NCBI GenBank assembly: GCA_938023905.1
Contig: CALJCO010000134.1
Location: 1-39,142 of the forward strand
Source: an uncultured Collinsella sp.
Lineage (GTDB): Bacteria; Actinomycetota; Coriobacteriia; Coriobacteriales; Coriobacteriaceae
Direction: 5' to 3'
DNA: 39,142 nucleotides
Each line of letters starts with the position of its first letter. Position 1 is the stretch's first letter. Below the pieces are notes generated by a model. That model was not told where the DNA came from and did not search any database. It saw only the letters and a list, made by a program, of their open reading frames with translations. Both the position numbers and the translations under genes were made by a program. This document shows positions 14,410 to 22,793 of the stretch, piece after piece.

Positions 14410-15921
14410 ATGTCCCAGAAGTTGACTCGGGTGATTGTTACCACTGATATGGAAGTCGATGATATGAACTCGCTTGTTCATTTGGCTCTGTATCTCAACT
14501 TGCTTGATGTTCAGGCTGTGGTGTATACGGCTTCGCAGTATCACTTTCTTGGGGATGGGGTTCATACGCTCGGCGAGGTGAATTCGCATTGGCGGACCAA
14601 AGGGCGGCGCTCTTATGAGTGGGCTGTTGTGCCTCATGAGCCCGATCCGCTAGCCGGCGAGCTTCGTGAGTATCGGCCGTTTCCCGAGCATTGGATTGAG
14701 AGTCTCTGGAGTAATGAATATGCCCAGGCTTGGCCGCAGTTGCAAGCAAATGCGGCCGCTGCCGGTGAGCCGCCGTTTCCCACGCCCGCCCAGATGATCG
14801 AGCGCACCTTTGTGGGAAATGTTGCCTTTGAGGGTGATGTGACTGAGGAAACTGAGGGGTCTCGCGTAATTGCGCAGGCGATTCTGGATGATGATCCGCG
14901 TACGTTATGGTTGCTCAGCTGGGGTGGTATGAATACGATCGTTCGCGCCCTCATGAGTATTGCCGAGCGCTATCGCGCCACGCCCGAGTGGCCCGCCGTA
15001 CGGCAGCGGGTCTATCAGAAGGTGCGCGTGATGGGCGTTGCCGATGGCGTGGGGCAGGACAACTCGTGGCTCGACCATGGACGCGAGCTCTTTCCCGAGC
15101 TCATCTTTTGGCGTACGCCCTATATGTATGGCAACTATTTCGACGCCAAAACAGCTCAGCCCGATACGCTGCCGCTGTTTAAGGCTCCTTGGCCTGAGCG
15201 GAATCTCACGCAGGGCAACGGACCCCTCATGGCACGCTATATGCTCTATGGCGATGGTAAGGTCTACGAAAACGAGCCCGAGCGCTTTCAGTTTGGCAAG
15301 CATGCCCGTCTGGATTGGGGCCTAGAAGGCAGGCCCGCGGTGCAGTTTGAGCGCGGCGACTTTATGGCCGAAGGCGACAGCATGACCTATATTCCGCTGC
15401 TTCCGTTTGGCCTGCGCGGTATCGACGACCGCGACTTCGATACGCTGCTGGGCCGCATGTTTTTTGATGGGCATCCCGATGCGAACGCGCCCGCCGGTTT
15501 TGCCTCCATCGGCACGCCCGCAGACGACAATCTCAATCCCTACCTGCGTGCCTATCAGGAAGACTTTGCCGCCCGCGCGCAATGGTGTGCCCATGATCCG
15601 GCAGCCTGCTCGCATCCGGCACATGTTGTCGAGGTCACGGCCGACCGCAGCGCCACAGCCGGCGAGCGCGTCGACCTTACAGCGACCATCGTCGACCCCG
15701 ACGGCAAGGGCTTCGATGTGCATTGGGATGTCGCCGTGGACCCGTCGAGCTATGCAGGCGCCCAGGATCTGTCGCTGTGGCAAGAATGCACGGTAGACAC
15801 CGCTTTCATCGTGCCCGCCGACGCGCGGCCCGGCGACCGCCTTGTGCTCACCCTTACCGTGCAGACGCGCGCCGAGCGCCCCTGCACCCGCTACGGCCAG
15901 GTCGCCATCACCGTCGCGTAG
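14410..15921 (+). CDS. DUF1593/Sde182-type nucleoside-hydrolase-like protein
   Basis: 503 residues, no signal peptide. Residues ~1-300 match the DUF1593 (cellulose-binding Sde182, nucleoside-hydrolase-like) domain: VIVTTDMEVDDMNSLVHLALYLN supplies the Asp cluster of the metal site, and WGGMNTIVRALMSI and DNSWLDHGRELFPEL follow. Residues ~405-503 are a beta-rich C-terminal domain (HVVEVTADRSATAGERVDLTATIVDPDGK). Relatives are found in polysaccharide-use clusters, but the reaction is not established. I chose ATG 14410 because GGAG stands 8 nt before it; a TTG at 14386 is the alternative. The first ~550 bp use GAT, GTT and CTT codons much more than neighbouring genes, which prefer C in third position, hinting at a separate origin. 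Confidence 0.75.
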   Translation: MSQKLTRVIVTTDMEVDDMNSLVHLALYLNLLDVQAVVYTASQYHFLGDGVHTLGEVNSHWRTKGRRSYEWAVVPHEPDPLAGELREYRPFPEHWIESLWSNEYAQAWPQLQANAAAAGEPPFPTPAQMIERTFVGNVAFEGDVTEETEGSRVIAQAILDDDPRTLWLLSWGGMNTIVRALMSIAERYRATPEWPAVRQRVYQKVRVMGVADGVGQDNSWLDHGRELFPELIFWRTPYMYGNYFDAKTAQPDTLPLFKAPWPERNLTQGNGPLMARYMLYGDGKVYENEPERFQFGKHARLDWGLEGRPAVQFERGDFMAEGDSMTYIPLLPFGLRGIDDRDFDTLLGRMFFDGHPDANAPAGFASIGTPADDNLNPYLRAYQEDFAARAQWCAHDPAACSHPAHVVEVTADRSATAGERVDLTATIVDPDGKGFDVHWDVAVDPSSYAGAQDLSLWQECTVDTAFIVPADARPGDRLVLTLTVQTRAERPCTRYGQVAITVA

Positions 15922-15981
15922 CAAGGGCAACGCCCACATTCGACAAAGAGTGTCCCCCAGGCGCCAAACGAGCGAGCGGGC

Positions 15982-16063
15982 ACTCATTGGGGACGTACTT
16001 AAATGAGTAGTTTCACTCATTTAAGTACGTCCCCAATGAGTAAAGTGCGTCCCCAATGAGTAG
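15982..16063. repeat. Perfect 27-bp inverted pair of GTCCCC palindromes plus a partial copy
   Basis: 15982-16008 and 16015-16041 are exact reverse complements, each one unit of the ACTCATT...AATGAGT family, with a 6-nt gap. A partial unit (GTGCGTCCCCAATGAGTAG) follows at 16045-16063. This head-to-head arrangement is that of REP doublets. The preceding bases (AAAGAGTGTCCCCCAGGCGCC, near 15944) resemble those before the unit at 24761. Confidence 0.85.
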
Positions 16064-16182
16064 GAAAAATGGGCCATGTGTCCCAGTTGTGGAGACTCGT
16101 TGAGCCGTCTGGGTATCGTGAAAGATCGCGCGCTCGCCCATCATCAAAAGTGACACACGCTACCTGTTGATGGGAGGCAGCC

Positions 16183-16920
16183 ATGGGCTTCTTTGACAAA
16201 ATGTTCGAGAAGAAAGAGTGCGCGATTTGCGGTACCGAGCTGGGACTTCTCGGCAAGACCAAAATCAACGAAGGTTACCTGTGCAAAGAGTGCGCCGGCA
16301 AACTCTCCCCCTACTTTCACGGCTATCGCTCCAGCACCGCGGACGATATACGCGAGCAACTCGCCTACCGCGAGGCCAACGCCGAGCGCCTGGCCTCGTT
16401 CAACCCCACGCGCACGCTTTCTGCCGGGCGAACCAACATCATGCTCGACGAAGACGCGGGCCTGCTGATTATCACTTCGCAGAGCCGCTGGCGCGACGCC
16501 AATCCCGACATCATCGAGTTCTCACAGGTACTCGGCTGCGATATGGACATCGACGAGCATCGCACCGAGATCTATCGCGAGACCAAGGACGGCGAGCGCG
16601 AGAGCTACAACCCGCCGCGCTACGACCTGGATTACGACTTTAATCTAACCATCCACGTCAACACGCCGTACTTTACCGAGATCAACCTGCGCGTGAACGA
16701 CTCCACCATCGATCAGCGCGGGTCCATCGAGTACCGCGAGGCCAAGCGCCAGGCAACCGAAGTCCGCGATGCGTTGGTACAGCTGCGCCAGGAAACGCGC
16801 GACAGCGTCGTGGCCGCCAAGGCCCCCAAGACCGCGGTCACCTGCCCCTTCTGCGGAGCCACCACCATTCCCGATGCCAGTGGGCGCTGCGAATACTGCG
16901 GCGGCGCAATCGGCGCATAG
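16183..16920 (+). CDS. DUF4428 zinc-ribbon protein
   Basis: 245 residues, cytoplasmic. The N-terminus holds a DUF4428 zinc site (CAICGTELGLLGKTKINEGYLCKECAGKL, ~13-41). The middle (~75-190) is an unrecognised alpha/beta region. The C-terminus has a second ribbon (CPFCGATT...CEYCGGAI). It heads a four-gene operon with gaps of 24, 48 and 80 bp, all rich in zinc ribbons. The ATG at 16183 has GGGAGG upstream. Function unknown; it probably serves with the SPFH protein in membrane-stress handling. Confidence 0.8.
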   Translation: MGFFDKMFEKKECAICGTELGLLGKTKINEGYLCKECAGKLSPYFHGYRSSTADDIREQLAYREANAERLASFNPTRTLSAGRTNIMLDEDAGLLIITSQSRWRDANPDIIEFSQVLGCDMDIDEHRTEIYRETKDGERESYNPPRYDLDYDFNLTIHVNTPYFTEINLRVNDSTIDQRGSIEYREAKRQATEVRDALVQLRQETRDSVVAAKAPKTAVTCPFCGATTIPDASGRCEYCGGAIGA

Positions 16921-16944
16921 CCCCCGGCACGGAAAGGACCGATC

Positions 16945-18267
16945 ATGGCCTTCGAGAGCGTCAACTATCAGTGCCCCGCGTGTGGCGGCCCCCTTCACTT
17001 TGCCAGTGCCGAGCAAAAGCTCGTCTGTGACTACTGCGATTCTCGTTTTGAAGTCGAAGAAGTCGAGGCCCTCTATCGCGAGCGCCAGGACAAGGCAGAT
17101 GCCAAAGCCGATGCCGCAGCCGCGGCCCCCAAGCCTGCTGTCGACGATGCCGTGCAGGAGCTGGCTCAAAACGCCGGCTACATCTGCTCGTCGTGCGGTG
17201 CCGAGCTGGTCTCGGACGGCACCGTCGCCGTTACCACCTGTCCATACTGCGGCAACTCTGCCGTGGCACCCGGCCAGCTCTCGGGCGACTTCTCACCCGA
17301 CCTGGTGATTCCGTTTAAGCTCGGGCGCGACGATGTCATGGCCGCGCTCAAGGAACACTACAAGGGCAAGATCTTGCTGCCCAAGAGCTTTGTCACCGGC
17401 AACCATATCGACGAAGTCCAAGGTGTCTACGTGCCGTTTTGGCTCTACGGCGCCCGCGTTGACGGCGAACTGTACTTTGACGCGACCAACGAGACCGTAA
17501 CCGAGGAATCCGATCGCACCGTCACGATCACCGACCACTACGACGCCTACCGTAAAGGCAATATCTCGTTTGAGCGCGTGCCCGTCGACGGATCGTCCAA
17601 GATGCCCGACGGCCACATGGACGCCATCGAGCCGTTTGACTACGGCGCGCTGCGCCCGTTTTCGGTCGCGTATATGCCCGGCTACATCGCCAACCGCTAC
17701 GACGAGGACTGCGAAACCTGCAAGGCGCGCGCCGAGCGCCGCATGGAGGAGAGCACGATCTCGGCCCTGCGCGAGACCGTCGTCGACGAATATGACGACG
17801 CCACGGTCGAAAGCAAGCAGCTCGACTACACCTGGGAAGAAAGCGATTATGCCCTGTTCCCCGTGTGGATGCTCTCTACCTCGTGGAACGGCAAGGGTTA
17901 TCTGTTTGCCATGAACGGCCAGACCGGTCGCATGGTCGGCGAGCTCCCCTGTTCCAAGCCCAAGCTCGCCATTGCCTCGGTGCTGTTCTTTGTGATCGGA
18001 TTTGCCCTCTCCCAGATCCTCTTCATGGGTGAGAACGCCTTCAATCCGGATTACCTCACCTTTGATGTCGAGGGCATCCTCATCAACATCATCGCGCCAC
18101 TGATCATCGTGATTATCGGAGACGTGCTGCTGGTAGGCCAGCTCAAGACAGCCAACGAGGCCACCCACGCCGATTGCTACTGCGGAGACCTCGACCTGAC
18201 CGAGAAGCACGACACCTTCAGCCATACCGAGACCTCGGTCGTCATGAAGGACAACAAAGACGATTAA
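16945..18267 (+). CDS. TFIIB-type zinc-ribbon membrane protein (YdjG-like)
   Basis: 440 residues. Two N-terminal zinc ribbons: CPACGG...CDYCD (~10-31) and CSSCGAEL...CPYCG (~82-103), followed by a conserved beta-rich region (LVIPFKLGRDDVMAALKEHYKGKILLPKSF..., VQGVYVPFWLYG). Two membrane helices come near residue 335-360 (LAIASVLFFVIGFALSQILF) and 375-400 (ILINIIAPLIIVIIGDVLLV). It resembles Bacillus YdjG, which in the ydjGHI-pspA operon helps anchor a PspA/SPFH membrane-stress complex. No pspA is visible here. Start by GGAAAGGA Shine-Dalgarno. Confidence 0.8.
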   Translation: MAFESVNYQCPACGGPLHFASAEQKLVCDYCDSRFEVEEVEALYRERQDKADAKADAAAAAPKPAVDDAVQELAQNAGYICSSCGAELVSDGTVAVTTCPYCGNSAVAPGQLSGDFSPDLVIPFKLGRDDVMAALKEHYKGKILLPKSFVTGNHIDEVQGVYVPFWLYGARVDGELYFDATNETVTEESDRTVTITDHYDAYRKGNISFERVPVDGSSKMPDGHMDAIEPFDYGALRPFSVAYMPGYIANRYDEDCETCKARAERRMEESTISALRETVVDEYDDATVESKQLDYTWEESDYALFPVWMLSTSWNGKGYLFAMNGQTGRMVGELPCSKPKLAIASVLFFVIGFALSQILFMGENAFNPDYLTFDVEGILINIIAPLIIVIIGDVLLVGQLKTANEATHADCYCGDLDLTEKHDTFSHTETSVVMKDNKDD

Positions 18268-18315
18268 CCATTCTGACCAATACCACCCGGCCTTTGACGA
18301 GAAAGGAAGATCACC

Positions 18316-19557
18316 ATGGGACTCTTGAAAGCTGGATTGGGAGCTGCCGGCGGCGTCATGGCCGACCAGTGGAAGGAATTTATCTATTGCGAATCGATGC
18401 CCGCTGACGTCTTGGCGTGCAAGGGCAGCAAGCGCACCGGCGGCCGCAGCTCCAACACGCGCGGCGAGGACAACGTCATCTCCAACGGCTCCGTCATCGC
18501 CGTCAACGACGGCCAGGGCATGCTCGTGGTGCAAAACGGCAAGATCATCGAAGTCGCGCTGGAGCCCGGCGAGTTTGTCTTTGACACTGGCAGCGAGCCG
18601 AGCGTCTTTAGCGGCAACCTAGGCGATTCCATCAAGGAGACCTTCGCCAATATCGGCAGCCGCTTTACCTTTGGCGGCGACGCGGGCAAAGACCAGCGCG
18701 TGTACTTCATCAACACCAAGGAGATCATCGGCAACAAGTACGGCACCGCCTCGCCTGTGCCCTTCCGCGTGGTCGACAACAACATTGGTCTGGACGTCGA
18801 CATCTCCGTGCGATGCAACGGCGAGTATTCGTACCGCATCACCAACCCGCTGCTGTTCTACACCAACGTATGCGGCAACGTGACCGATAGCTACACGCGC
18901 GACAAGATCGACAGCCAGCTTAAGTCCGAGCTGCTCACCGCCCTGCAGCCCGCCTTCGCCAAGATCTCGGAGATGGGCATCCGCTACAGCGCCATCCCCG
19001 GCCACACCACCGAGCTCGCCCGCGCGCTCAACGAGGTTCTCTCTGCCGACTGGCGTGACCTGCGCGGTGTCGAGATCGTGAGCTTTGGCGTCAACTCCAT
19101 CGCCGCCTCGCAAGAGGACGAGCAGATGATCAAGGACCTGCAGAAAGCCGCAGTCATGCGCGATCCCACCATGGCGGCAGCCAACATTGCCAGCGCCCAG
19201 AGCGACGCAATGCGCGCGGCAGCCGCCAATCCCAACGGCGCGATGGCAGGCTTTATGGGCATGGGCATGGCAGGTGGCATGGGCGGCATGAACGCCAGCC
19301 AGCTGTTCGCCGCCGGCCAGGCACAGCAGCAGGCCGCCCCGCAACCGGCTCCGGCACCCGCTCCCGCACCGGCTCCTGCCGCTGCCCCCGCGGCCGGCAC
19401 ATGGACCTGCAGCTGCGGCGCCACCAACACCGGCAAGTTCTGCTCCGAGTGCGGCAGTCCCGCACCCGCCCCGGCACCGGCCAAGTGGTTCTGCCCCAAC
19501 TGCGGCAGCGAAAACGGCGGCAAGTTCTGCAGCAACTGCGGAACGCCCAGGCCCTAG
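18316..19557 (+). CDS. SPFH-domain protein with C-terminal zinc ribbons (YdjI-like)
   Basis: 413 residues. A COG4260/YdjI-type SPFH core (~20-270: QWKEFIYCESMPADVLACKG..., LEPGEFVFDTGSEPSVF, PVPFRVVDNNIGLDVDISVRCNGEYSYRI). Then a Gly/Met-rich linker (GFMGMGMAGGMGGMN), a Pro-Ala repeat tract (~340-360), and two zinc ribbons (CSCGATNTGKFCSECG and CPNCGSENGGKFCSNCG). YdjI homologues assemble on the membrane with PspA-like proteins. The Pro-Ala tract probably acts as a flexible stalk presenting the ribbons. RBS AAAGGAAG before ATG 18316. Third gene of the operon, after the YdjG-like gene. Confidence 0.85.
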   Translation: MGLLKAGLGAAGGVMADQWKEFIYCESMPADVLACKGSKRTGGRSSNTRGEDNVISNGSVIAVNDGQGMLVVQNGKIIEVALEPGEFVFDTGSEPSVFSGNLGDSIKETFANIGSRFTFGGDAGKDQRVYFINTKEIIGNKYGTASPVPFRVVDNNIGLDVDISVRCNGEYSYRITNPLLFYTNVCGNVTDSYTRDKIDSQLKSELLTALQPAFAKISEMGIRYSAIPGHTTELARALNEVLSADWRDLRGVEIVSFGVNSIAASQEDEQMIKDLQKAAVMRDPTMAAANIASAQSDAMRAAAANPNGAMAGFMGMGMAGGMGGMNASQLFAAGQAQQQAAPQPAPAPAPAPAPAAAPAAGTWTCSCGATNTGKFCSECGSPAPAPAPAKWFCPNCGSENGGKFCSNCGTPRP

Positions 19558-19637
19558 CCCCTCTATCTGGTAATTGGCGGGGGATCCGCCACCCCCGCAT
19601 TTGCTTCTATGGGTTTCGTTCGATAAAGGAGGACACC

Positions 19638-20480
19638 ATGAAGACAACGTTCAAAAAGCCCGTACTCGCATTTCTGACATGCGTCCTTGCGCTCGCCTTT
19701 GCCCTGACGGGCTGCAGCGGCGGCGGCAAAGACCCCAAGGCTAACTTCGTCGGCAGCTGGGAACTCTCGGGTGGAACCCTGGAGGGCGAAGAACTGACCG
19801 ATGAGTACATGAAGATGCTCGAGGATTGGGGTGTGCACTGCGTCCTGATTCTCGATGAGGACGGTACAGGTGCCCTCGACCTGTTCCTTGAAGTCGTCGA
19901 CCTTAAATGGGAGGCAAAGGACGCCACCACCGTAACCATCACCGCCGAAGACGAGTCGCATGACATGAAGCTCAAGGACGGCAAGCTCATCCTCGAAGAG
20001 GATGATGGCAATCTTGTCTTTACCAAGTCCGACAAGGACCTGTCCGGCACGGTGAAGAAGGATCGCGAGGCGGCCGAGAAGGAAGAAGAGATCGACGAGG
20101 CCGTCGAAGACGACGACGTCCAGAAGATTGAAATCTCCCCCGCCGTCACCGTTGCCGATGACGACCTGTGCACCATCACCATCACCGAGAAGTTCAAGGA
20201 CGAGTGGGGCGACATCGGTTTTGTCGTCAACATCACCAACAAGAGCGACAAGGACCTGACCTTCTACGCTCCTTCCGGCAAGACCAACTTCAACGGCACC
20301 ATGAAGGAACCCTGGTTCTCGGCTCACCTGATGCCCGGCACCAACGCCACTGAGGAATTCACGTTCTCGAACGGCACGCTCGATAGCCTTGACGACCTGG
20401 TCAATACGACCATCGGCATCGACGCCTACCTGACCGATTCCTACGAGGACGTCGCCTCCTACAGCGCAACCATCGCGTAG
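19638..20480 (+). CDS. Secreted lipoprotein, function unknown
   Basis: 280 residues. An N-terminal lipoprotein signal (MKTTFKKP then a hydrophobic stretch) ends in the lipobox LTG-C26, so the protein is anchored outside the membrane. Residues ~36-135 look like a lipocalin-like small beta domain (ANFVGSWELSGGTLEGE...DGTGALDL, repeated charged strands). An acidic, coiled-coil-like linker (~140-165, EAAEKEEEIDEAVEDDD) follows. The last ~110 residues form an Ig-like domain of the DUF5067 type (FVVNITNKSDKDLTFYAP). AAAGGAGG precedes the ATG. It is the last gene of the zinc-ribbon/SPFH operon, 80 bp after it, ending at a strong terminator. Confidence 0.8.
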   Translation: MKTTFKKPVLAFLTCVLALAFALTGCSGGGKDPKANFVGSWELSGGTLEGEELTDEYMKMLEDWGVHCVLILDEDGTGALDLFLEVVDLKWEAKDATTVTITAEDESHDMKLKDGKLILEEDDGNLVFTKSDKDLSGTVKKDREAAEKEEEIDEAVEDDDVQKIEISPAVTVADDDLCTITITEKFKDEWGDIGFVVNITNKSDKDLTFYAPSGKTNFNGTMKEPWFSAHLMPGTNATEEFTFSNGTLDSLDDLVNTTIGIDAYLTDSYEDVASYSATIA

Positions 20481-20530
20481 CGGCACGTAACATCAGCCGC
20501 GGATTGGCGGACACATCCGCGCACATGCCA

Positions 20531-20565
20531 GGCGGGGCCGCAGGAGATAATCCTGCGGCCCCGCC
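20531..20565 (+). terminator. Terminator of the zinc-ribbon/SPFH/lipoprotein operon
   Basis: Perfect 15-bp stem GGCGGGGCCGCAGGA (20531-20545) with 20551-20565, loop GATAA, followed by GCTTTAT. Confidence 0.8.
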
Positions 20566-20597
20566 GCTTTATGCCGACAGCACTGCCCATACAAGCA

Positions 20598-20636
20598 GGC
20601 CGCCCGCCGTTTTTAGATGCAAAACGGCGGGCGGCC
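20598..20636 (-). terminator. Bidirectional terminator before the response regulator 3' end
   Basis: GGCCGCCCGCCGTTTT (20598-20613) pairs with 20621-20636 perfectly (16 bp), loop TAGATGC. It lies 38 bp beyond the response-regulator stop and serves the minus-strand operon, possibly backing up the plus-strand terminator. Confidence 0.75.
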
Positions 20637-20673
20637 TATCTTTACGGCGCCAGAACACGGATGAGCGCACCGA

Positions 20674-21297
20674 CTACGGGCGCTCCATATTGGGAACGAT
20701 GCTGCCCTCGGTCACCGCATGTACGGCCAGGCGCATGATGTTGTCGTAACCGGTCTTGTTGAGGATCTCCGAGATGCGGCGCTTGATGGTGCCCTCGCTC
20801 ATAAACAACTCGGCCGCGATCTCGCGACGACTTTTGCCCTCGCAGGCAAGGCGCAAAATCGACAGCTCGACATCGTCAAGGGCCGCCGTGCCCGAGAAAA
20901 TGCTCTCGGGCGGCTTGGGAAACGTACAGTAGCCCGCCAGCGTGGAACGCATCACGGCGAACAGTTCGTCGATGCCGACGTTCTTGTACACAAAGCTATC
21001 GACGCCCGCCTCGCGAGCCTGATCGACAAAGGTGATCTCGGGCATGCCGGTCATGATGATGACGCGACACTCGGGCAGCTCCTCTTTAATACGCGCCGCC
21101 GCCACGATGCCGTTTGAATCGTGTTCGGTGCACACGTCCATCAGTATCATGTCCGGGCGCTCCTTGAGCGCGACACCCAAGGCCTCGGAGGCATCGGCGA
21201 TCGCGGCGACGACGGTCATATCGGGCTGGTCGCCAACGGAGCGCGCGAGGCTCTCGCGCAGAATGGCCTGGTCTTCGACTATAAGGACGCGGATCAT
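20674..21297 (-). CDS. NarL/LuxR-family response regulator
   Basis: 207 residues. Receiver domain ~1-120 with acidic pair E8/D9, phospho-acceptor D54 (MILMDVCTE) and the conserved Lys in FVYKNVG. The C-terminal HTH ~140-200 (DVELSILRLACEGKSRREIAAELFMSEGTIKRRISEILNKTG) is the LuxR type, with the common K/R substitutions. The start ATG overlaps the kinase stop by 4 bp (ATGA), so the two are translationally coupled. Likely phosphorylated by the upstream kinase; targets unknown. Confidence 0.92.
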   Translation of the reverse strand: MIRVLIVEDQAILRESLARSVGDQPDMTVVAAIADASEALGVALKERPDMILMDVCTEHDSNGIVAAARIKEELPECRVIIMTGMPEITFVDQAREAGVDSFVYKNVGIDELFAVMRSTLAGYCTFPKPPESIFSGTAALDDVELSILRLACEGKSRREIAAELFMSEGTIKRRISEILNKTGYDNIMRLAVHAVTEGSIVPNMERP

Positions 21298-22793
21298 GAG
21301 CTTCTCCTTTGGGACGTGTCGTTGGCGTTAAGCGGAATGGATACCGCAAGCGTAAAGGGCGGGGCGGCGTGGACCTCTAGGCTGCCACCCAGATCTTGCG
21401 CGACATGCCTCATACCTGGGATACCCGTTCCCTCGCGATACGATACGGGGGCAGGCGCGCCATCGTTAGAAACGGTCATCCGCGCAACAGCGCCGTCTTC
21501 CGACGTCTCCTGCCACAGGCGCACATGGACCTGATGGGCCTGTGCATGCTTGGTGGCATTGGTTGAGGCTTCGCGGATAATCTGCAAAAATGCGGCGGCG
21601 ACACGCGCGTCGCTTGGCAGCTCTCCCTCCACATCGATCTGCACGCTCACCAGGCCAAAGGCATGGACGATATCGCCCAGTTGCTCTGCCGGTTCGGTGT
21701 CGCCCCCGCTGCGCAGATCGGCAGCGATTGAGCGCAGCAGCGGGTCGATCTGCTCGAGCGACTCGTCGTCCAAGCGCCCCTCCTCCAAATAGCGATGAAG
21801 GATTGATAGGCGCTGGCCGATCACATCGTGAACGCGGGCGCGCATGCGCAGATAGGCCGCATTGTCGGCAACTTTTTTGACTTCTTCGATCTGGGCCTGG
21901 AGCTCTTGGCCCGCAAGCTCAAGCAGGTGGTTGGCCTGCGCCAGGCGGTCATGCGCATGCGCATACTCTGTCACGTCCAGACCGATTATGCGCTCGAACG
22001 AACGGCCCGAGACCATAACGCCATCGCACACAAACAGGCGAATCTCGGCGGGAGAAACCTCGACCACCGCACGCGCCTCACCAAAGCGGTCCAGGCTGAT
22101 CCGCACGCGGTTCTTACCGCCTTCGGGCATTTGCATGCTGAGCTTGCGCAGGTCGTTCCATGTACCGCTCATATCGCCTAGGTCGGTGGGCATATGAAGC
22201 TCCACCAGGTTTTTGCGCATGCAGCGGTTCATGAGCAGTGGACGGCCCCTCGAGTCCAGATACAGGATGCCCACGGGAATCACGTTGATGGTTTCAATCG
22301 TCGAGAACGCGGTGATGTCCTCTTGGCGGTTACGGACGTCCATCAAGAGCGCCGCGATGGAGCGGAACAGGAAAAACGCACCCTCTGCGACAAGGACAAC
22401 GGCCCACGCCGAGCCCATGGCAAAAACCACCGGCGGTGTAACGGCGACAACAAGCAGCAGCTCGGCCAGCATGACAGGGCGACGATAGTGCACCATAAGC
22501 ACCACGCCATAGGCAAAGATCGCGGCATTGAGCCACAGCACTCCGCCCATTGCCCTGGCGCAAACGTCAAGCGGCGCCACCAGATACGAGCCAGACGACG
22601 CGAATAAGATGAGCGCCGAAATCATCAGGTGAAGCACAAGGCTCGTCTCGTAGGCACAAATCACCTTACGGTTATAGGACGAGCGGCGCGATGCGATGAG
22701 CGGGACGTGGATCGTCTGCAGACACGCAGCCAGGGCAAAGACAACATCGAGCGCAACGATTTGGGGAAGGATGAGCGAAATCTGCATCGTCAC
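21294..22793 (-). CDS. NarX/DesK-type sensor histidine kinase
   Basis: 499 residues. Five or more N-terminal membrane helices (~8-150), a PAS-like domain (~165-275, VIPVGILYLDSRGRPLLMNRCM), a coiled coil (~280-312), and a HisKA_3-like dimerisation helix with His322 (RARVHDVIGQRLSILHRYLEEG). A HATPase_c domain follows with N-box EASTNATKHA and G-box GTGIPGMRHV. This is the kinase class that pairs with LuxR-type regulators. It overlaps both neighbours by 4 bp, so all three genes form one tightly coupled operon. The signal is unknown; the small extracytoplasmic loops suggest membrane sensing. Confidence 0.9.
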   Translation of the reverse strand: MTMQISLILPQIVALDVVFALAACLQTIHVPLIASRRSSYNRKVICAYETSLVLHLMISALILFASSGSYLVAPLDVCARAMGGVLWLNAAIFAYGVVLMVHYRRPVMLAELLLVVAVTPPVVFAMGSAWAVVLVAEGAFFLFRSIAALLMDVRNRQEDITAFSTIETINVIPVGILYLDSRGRPLLMNRCMRKNLVELHMPTDLGDMSGTWNDLRKLSMQMPEGGKNRVRISLDRFGEARAVVEVSPAEIRLFVCDGVMVSGRSFERIIGLDVTEYAHAHDRLAQANHLLELAGQELQAQIEEVKKVADNAAYLRMRARVHDVIGQRLSILHRYLEEGRLDDESLEQIDPLLRSIAADLRSGGDTEPAEQLGDIVHAFGLVSVQIDVEGELPSDARVAAAFLQIIREASTNATKHAQAHQVHVRLWQETSEDGAVARMTVSNDGAPAPVSYREGTGIPGMRHVAQDLGGSLEVHAAPPFTLAVSIPLNANDTSQRRSS

